From Actinomycetota bacterium (GTDB taxonomy: Bacteria; Actinomycetota; Humimicrobiia; Humimicrobiales; Humimicrobiaceae), in assembly GCA_028718045.1 (NCBI GenBank), contig JAQUMQ010000047.1, forward strand, positions 1 to 8,877: a stretch of DNA of 8,877 nucleotides, given 5' to 3'. The translations under genes and the position numbers were made by a program. Positions within the stretch are counted from its first letter, which is position 1. Every line of letters begins with the position of its first letter. The notes beneath the pieces were generated by a model. That model was not told the DNA's origin, did not search any database, and saw only the letters and a list, made by a program, of their open reading frames with translations. Positions 5,892 through 8,877 of this stretch are shown here, one piece after another.

Positions 5892-7121
5892 ATGAATTTT
5901 TCCAATTCAGAAAAGCTTTTTGAAGAAGCTAAACGAATTTCACCAGGAGGGGTAACCAGTGAAAGACAACCAAGCAAATTCATACCCGGCAAATATCCAA
6001 TATTTTTGGATCATGGAAAAGGATCACATGTATGGGATGTGGATGGTAATGAATTTATTGATTGGATTTGTTCGTATGGTCCTTTGGTATTAGGGCATAA
6101 TAATGAAAATGTCGATAATGCTGTAGTAGAAAATATCAAAAATGGCTTTTGCTTTACGATGTTCCATCCTATTCACAATACTCTTATAAATAAACTTCTT
6201 GAGATAATGCCGTGGGCTCAGATGGCTAAGATACTTACGAGTGGTTCCGATGCAACGGCAGCAGCAATAAGAATTGCAAGAGTATATACGCAAAAAGATA
6301 AAGTAATAAGATGGGGATATCATGGATGGCATGATTGGAGCTATGGTGGAGCCGGGACGGATAGAACTGCTTATGGAGTGCCAAAGAGTGCAGTTTCGGA
6401 TGTGTTGACTTTCGATTATAATGATTTAGACTCTCTTGAAAAAGTTTTCAATAAAAATAAAGGAAGCATTGCCTGCGTTATAATGCAGCCGTTTGAATCT
6501 TCAAAGGAATTACCCAAAGAAGGTTTTCTCGAAGGCTTGAAAAAAATAACTCATGAAAATGATGCCGTACTTATCTTTGATGAAATAAGATCTGGATTTA
6601 GAGTGGCTCTTGGAGGAGCATTGCAATATTTTAACGTTACTCCCGACATGGCTTGTTTTAGTAAAGCAATGGCCAACGGATATCCCGTATCCGTTGTAAT
6701 AGGCAAAAAAGATATAATGCTTCCAAGTCAAAAGACAAGAATATCAGCAACTTTTTTTCCAAATACTTTTCCGATGGTTGCAGCACTTGCAACTATAAAA
6801 GAACTTCAGGACAGAAATGGAATAGAATATATGTGGGAACAAGGAAGACGTTTAGTGGAAGGCTTTGAAAGCATGATAAACGATTTTGGAATTGAAGCGG
6901 AAATGGCAGGTCTTCCAGTAATACCAATGCTTAAATTTTTATATGATGATCCTGATAAAAATGATAAAGCAAGGAACGTATTTTTTTCGGATGTAGCCGA
7001 AAAGGGCATATTGCTTCACCCAACCCATCACTGGTTTTTGTCTCTGGCTCATACCAAAAAAGATGTTGACGATACTTTAAATGCTGCTGAGTCTGGGTTA
7101 AGAAAGGTAAAGAAAATTTAG
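5892..7121 (+). CDS. Class III PLP-dependent aminotransferase (glutamate-1-semialdehyde aminomutase-like)
   Basis: This is a fold-type I, class III aminotransferase of 409 residues. The N-terminal ISPGGVTSERQ (16-26) and the glycine-rich SPGG resemble glutamate-1-semialdehyde 2,1-aminomutase (HemL). Other family features: YPIFLDHGKGSHVWDVDGNEFIDW (35-58), the PLP-phosphate loop SGSDATAAAIRIAR (117-130), GYHGWHDW at 142-149 (ring-stacking Tyr143), FDEIRSGFR at 229-237 with Asp230 for the pyridine nitrogen, and the Schiff-base lysine Lys258 in CFSKAMANGYP. SATFFPNTFPMVAALAT (285-301) is the position of the usual Thr contact. The lysine neighbourhood FSKAMANGYPVS differs from the GKIIGGGLPVGA pattern of true HemL, and no other heme genes are nearby. 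I therefore expect transamination of a pathway-specific aldehyde or keto compound rather than 5-aminolevulinate formation. It is followed 53 bases later by the deoR gene and has its own promoter. Confidence 0.9.
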   Translation: MNFSNSEKLFEEAKRISPGGVTSERQPSKFIPGKYPIFLDHGKGSHVWDVDGNEFIDWICSYGPLVLGHNNENVDNAVVENIKNGFCFTMFHPIHNTLINKLLEIMPWAQMAKILTSGSDATAAAIRIARVYTQKDKVIRWGYHGWHDWSYGGAGTDRTAYGVPKSAVSDVLTFDYNDLDSLEKVFNKNKGSIACVIMQPFESSKELPKEGFLEGLKKITHENDAVLIFDEIRSGFRVALGGALQYFNVTPDMACFSKAMANGYPVSVVIGKKDIMLPSQKTRISATFFPNTFPMVAALATIKELQDRNGIEYMWEQGRRLVEGFESMINDFGIEAEMAGLPVIPMLKFLYDDPDKNDKARNVFFSDVAEKGILLHPTHHWFLSLAHTKKDVDDTLNAAESGLRKVKKI

Positions 7122-7174
7122 CAAACTAGATTAATAAATTAAATATTTAAATATAAAAACAAATAAATCTTACT

Positions 7175-7945
7175 ATGCTTAAAATAAACAGGAAAGAAAA
7201 AATATTAGAAATACTAAATAATAAAAAAGATACGAGAATAAACAACTTATGCAATATTTTAAATGTTTCGATTGCCACCATTCATAGGGATCTGGATGAA
7301 CTTGAGAGAGAAGGCAGAATAAAGAAAGTTTTTGGCGGTGTGATTTTAAACAATACAGATGACTTCGAGATCATAAATAAAGTGAGATTAAATACCAATG
7401 TCGATCTTAAAAAAAGAATTTCCGCGAAAGCACTTGAGCTTGTGAAAAATGGTGATTGTCTTTTCATCGATAACTCCACAACATGCTATTATTTTGCCAA
7501 AGCTCTTTCGGAATCTGAATTTAAAAATCTGGTTATTGTGACAAACTCATATTTAATACCAGGTCTTTTCATAAAAAACGAAAATATACAAGTTGTTTCT
7601 ACCGGGGGATTATTGATAAAGGACATGAACAGTTTTGCAGGTCCTTGCGCGATTACCGCTATAAACGAGTTCAATGGAAATAAATTTTTCTTTTCAGTTG
7701 CAGCAATTTCTATAAACGGAGATCTAAGCGATATATACGACATCGATCTTGTAACGGTTAAAAGAGAAATGTTTAAAAGATCAAAAGAGAAAATTTGTCT
7801 TGTGGATTCAAGTAAATTTAACAAGGTAGGACAAAGTAAAATATTTAACATTTCTCAAATAGATAAAATTATAACAGACAGTAATTGCGATAAGGATAAA
7901 AGAGAAGAAATTGCTATGTCTGGAGTAAGATTAATTCTAGGATAG
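7175..7945 (+). CDS. DeoR/GlpR-family transcriptional regulator
   Basis: The 256-residue protein has the standard DeoR layout. An N-terminal winged helix-turn-helix (about 6-58) has the recognition region ILNVSIATIHRDLDELEREG (28-47) and the wing IKKVFGGVIL (49-58). A C-terminal sugar-phosphate-isomerase-like effector domain follows: GDCLFIDNSTTCYYFAKAL (93-111), VSTGGLLIKDMNSFAGP (141-157) and CLVDSSKFNKVG (208-219). Members usually repress sugar-catabolic genes and are released by a phosphorylated intermediate of the pathway. Compared with the common recognition helix TIRRDL, this protein has TIHRDL (His37). The ATG at 7175 has no detectable ribosome binding site, which fits low-level expression of a regulator. 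Its most likely targets are the phased repeats in front of the aminotransferase, and possibly the aldolase and SDR promoters. Those links are inference. Confidence 0.93.
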   Translation: MLKINRKEKILEILNNKKDTRINNLCNILNVSIATIHRDLDELEREGRIKKVFGGVILNNTDDFEIINKVRLNTNVDLKKRISAKALELVKNGDCLFIDNSTTCYYFAKALSESEFKNLVIVTNSYLIPGLFIKNENIQVVSTGGLLIKDMNSFAGPCAITAINEFNGNKFFFSVAAISINGDLSDIYDIDLVTVKREMFKRSKEKICLVDSSKFNKVGQSKIFNISQIDKIITDSNCDKDKREEIAMSGVRLILG

Positions 7946-7979
7946 TGTTCGGGCATGCTTATTTTTGAAAAAATTCGAT

Positions 7980-7986
7980 AGGAAGG
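7980..7986 (+). promoter_or_regulatory. Ribosome binding site that decides a TTG start
   Basis: AGGAAGG lies six bases before TTG at 7993. The frame is closed upstream by TGA at 7966-7968 and no ATG occurs between, so this site fixes TTG as the initiation codon of the amidohydrolase gene. Confidence 0.75.
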
Positions 7987-7992
7987 CAAGGG

Positions 7993-8877
7993 TTGATAGA
8001 TCATTTATTGAAAAATTTTAATGATGAAGATTCTAAAATATTTAGTGAAGAATTTCATGAATTTTTACCGGATATAGTTTTTGATTCCCATGTTCATTTA
8101 TGGAAAAAAAGTTTTATTATAAATGACATTTCCAAGGACAGGCAAAAACAGAATCCATTTTTGGATCCCGAAGTCATAGATGGTTTTTCGATTGAAGATT
8201 TTTATAATTTTTCCAAAAAGCTTTTTCCCGGTAAAAAGTATAAAGGTTTGTTTTTTGGACTTCCTCTTAAAGAGGTTAATTTGGATACCGCAAACTCTTA
8301 TATATCAGATGTATGCAAAAAAACAAATAGTTACGGCTTGTTTATACCCAAACCTTGTCTAAAAAAGATACCGGAAAATTTTTTTAAAGATAAATTTGTA
8401 GGATTTAAACCTTACCCTGACCTTGCTGATTTCAAAACTCCCGAAGATTTTTCAAAACTTGATATTGATGTAAGTATTTTTGATTTTATATCAAAAGAAG
8501 TGCTGGAATTTTCAAATGAATATGGCTTGATACTTCTTATACATATCCCAAGAAAAGGAAGGCTGAATGACAAAAGGAACATAGAAGAATTAAGCACTAT
8601 TGGAGAAAAGTACAAAAATATCAAAATAATATTAGCTCATGCAGGACGTTCGTATTGTTTCGAGGATATAAAAAGCAGCATATATTATATAAAAAATATA
8701 AGAAATATATATGTAGATACCGCAATGATCAATAATTTTTCAGTAAACAAAACTTTAATAAATATTCTGGGTTCGGAAAAAATATTATTCGGAATTGATT
8801 CAAAGATATCATTATTCAAGGGTAAAAATGTTGAAATCAATAACAAACATTTTTTTGTAACTAAAGATCCTAAATTA
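7993..8877 (+). CDS. Amidohydrolase-2 family TIM-barrel hydrolase/decarboxylase, TTG start, C-terminus outside window
   Basis: The frame is open for 295 codons from TTG at 7993 to the right edge. It has no ATG until very late (MINNF, residue 246), so an ATG-only gene search misses it. It resembles PF04909-type metal-dependent amidohydrolases, which hydrolyse lactones and amides or decarboxylate carboxylic acids. Visible motifs: strand 1 FDSHVHLW (30-37) with the His33-x-His35 metal pair, GFKPYP at 137-142 (the family's GxKxxP strand), LLIHIPR with His184, ILAHAGR with His216, and LFGIDSK with Asp269 at the position of the barrel's catalytic acid. All expected metal or catalytic positions are therefore present, and the gene looks intact as far as it goes. 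It lies 47 bases after deoR, probably in the same transcript. The residue spacing is typical, but the substrate is unknown. Initiation at a later TTG cannot be excluded, though it would lack the good ribosome binding site. Confidence 0.82.
   Translation, partial: MIDHLLKNFNDEDSKIFSEEFHEFLPDIVFDSHVHLWKKSFIINDISKDRQKQNPFLDPEVIDGFSIEDFYNFSKKLFPGKKYKGLFFGLPLKEVNLDTANSYISDVCKKTNSYGLFIPKPCLKKIPENFFKDKFVGFKPYPDLADFKTPEDFSKLDIDVSIFDFISKEVLEFSNEYGLILLIHIPRKGRLNDKRNIEELSTIGEKYKNIKIILAHAGRSYCFEDIKSSIYYIKNIRNIYVDTAMINNFSVNKTLINILGSEKILFGIDSKISLFKGKNVEINNKHFFVTKDPKL

Noticed and set aside
5892..7121. Calling the aminotransferase hemL
   Set aside because: The lysine-site motif and gene context do not match heme biosynthesis. 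Only the general family call is supported.
7139..7150. Perfect palindrome TTAAATATTTAA before the deoR gene
   Set aside because: It is composed only of A and T in an AT-only spacer where such palindromes are expected by chance, and no partner site was found.

Overview
The window reads as an AT-rich chromosomal segment of a low-GC Bacillota, probably a clostridial-type anaerobe. Codon use is dominated by A/T (AGA, ATA, AAA, TTA), several genes carry AGGAG-type ribosome binding sites, and there is a YhaM-type 3'-5' exoribonuclease, a family found mainly in Bacillota. No RNA genes, insertion sequences or CRISPR arrays were seen.

Layout. (1) 1-401, minus strand: the N-terminal half of a short-chain dehydrogenase/reductase (SDR) that runs off the left edge. 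(2) 402-813: a very AT-rich divergent intergenic region. (3) 814-2806: an overlapping pair, surE (5'/3'-nucleotidase) and yhaM (OB-fold plus HD exoribonuclease with an extra charged tail), a nucleic-acid salvage or housekeeping unit. (4) 2807-3352: a 546-base gap with no convincing gene, but with coding-like debris, an inverted repeat and a probable promoter. (5) 3353-5686: a class I aldolase of the DhnA/LsrF type followed by an FGGY carbohydrate kinase. (6) 5687-5891: a compact regulatory region with a good sigma-A promoter overlapped by three 10-bp-phased copies of TATCATAA. (7) 5892 to the end: a class III PLP aminotransferase resembling glutamate-1-semialdehyde aminomutase, a DeoR-family regulator, and a TIM-barrel amidohydrolase that starts at TTG and runs off the right edge.

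Working together (inference). Kinase plus class I aldolase plus DeoR regulator is the core logic of a carbohydrate catabolic locus: phosphorylate a sugar-like compound, split it by retro-aldol cleavage, and induce the genes when a phosphorylated intermediate binds the DeoR protein. The aminotransferase and amidohydrolase are unusual companions and suggest a nitrogen-containing or carboxylated substrate. The SDR could supply an oxidation or reduction step. The kinase and LsrF-like aldolase recall the enzyme pair of AI-2 degradation (LsrK, LsrF), but the gene set is not an lsr operon. I cannot name the substrate from sequence alone. The most testable non-coding signal is the phased operator-like array in front of the aminotransferase, which may be the binding site of the DeoR protein encoded in the same transcript.
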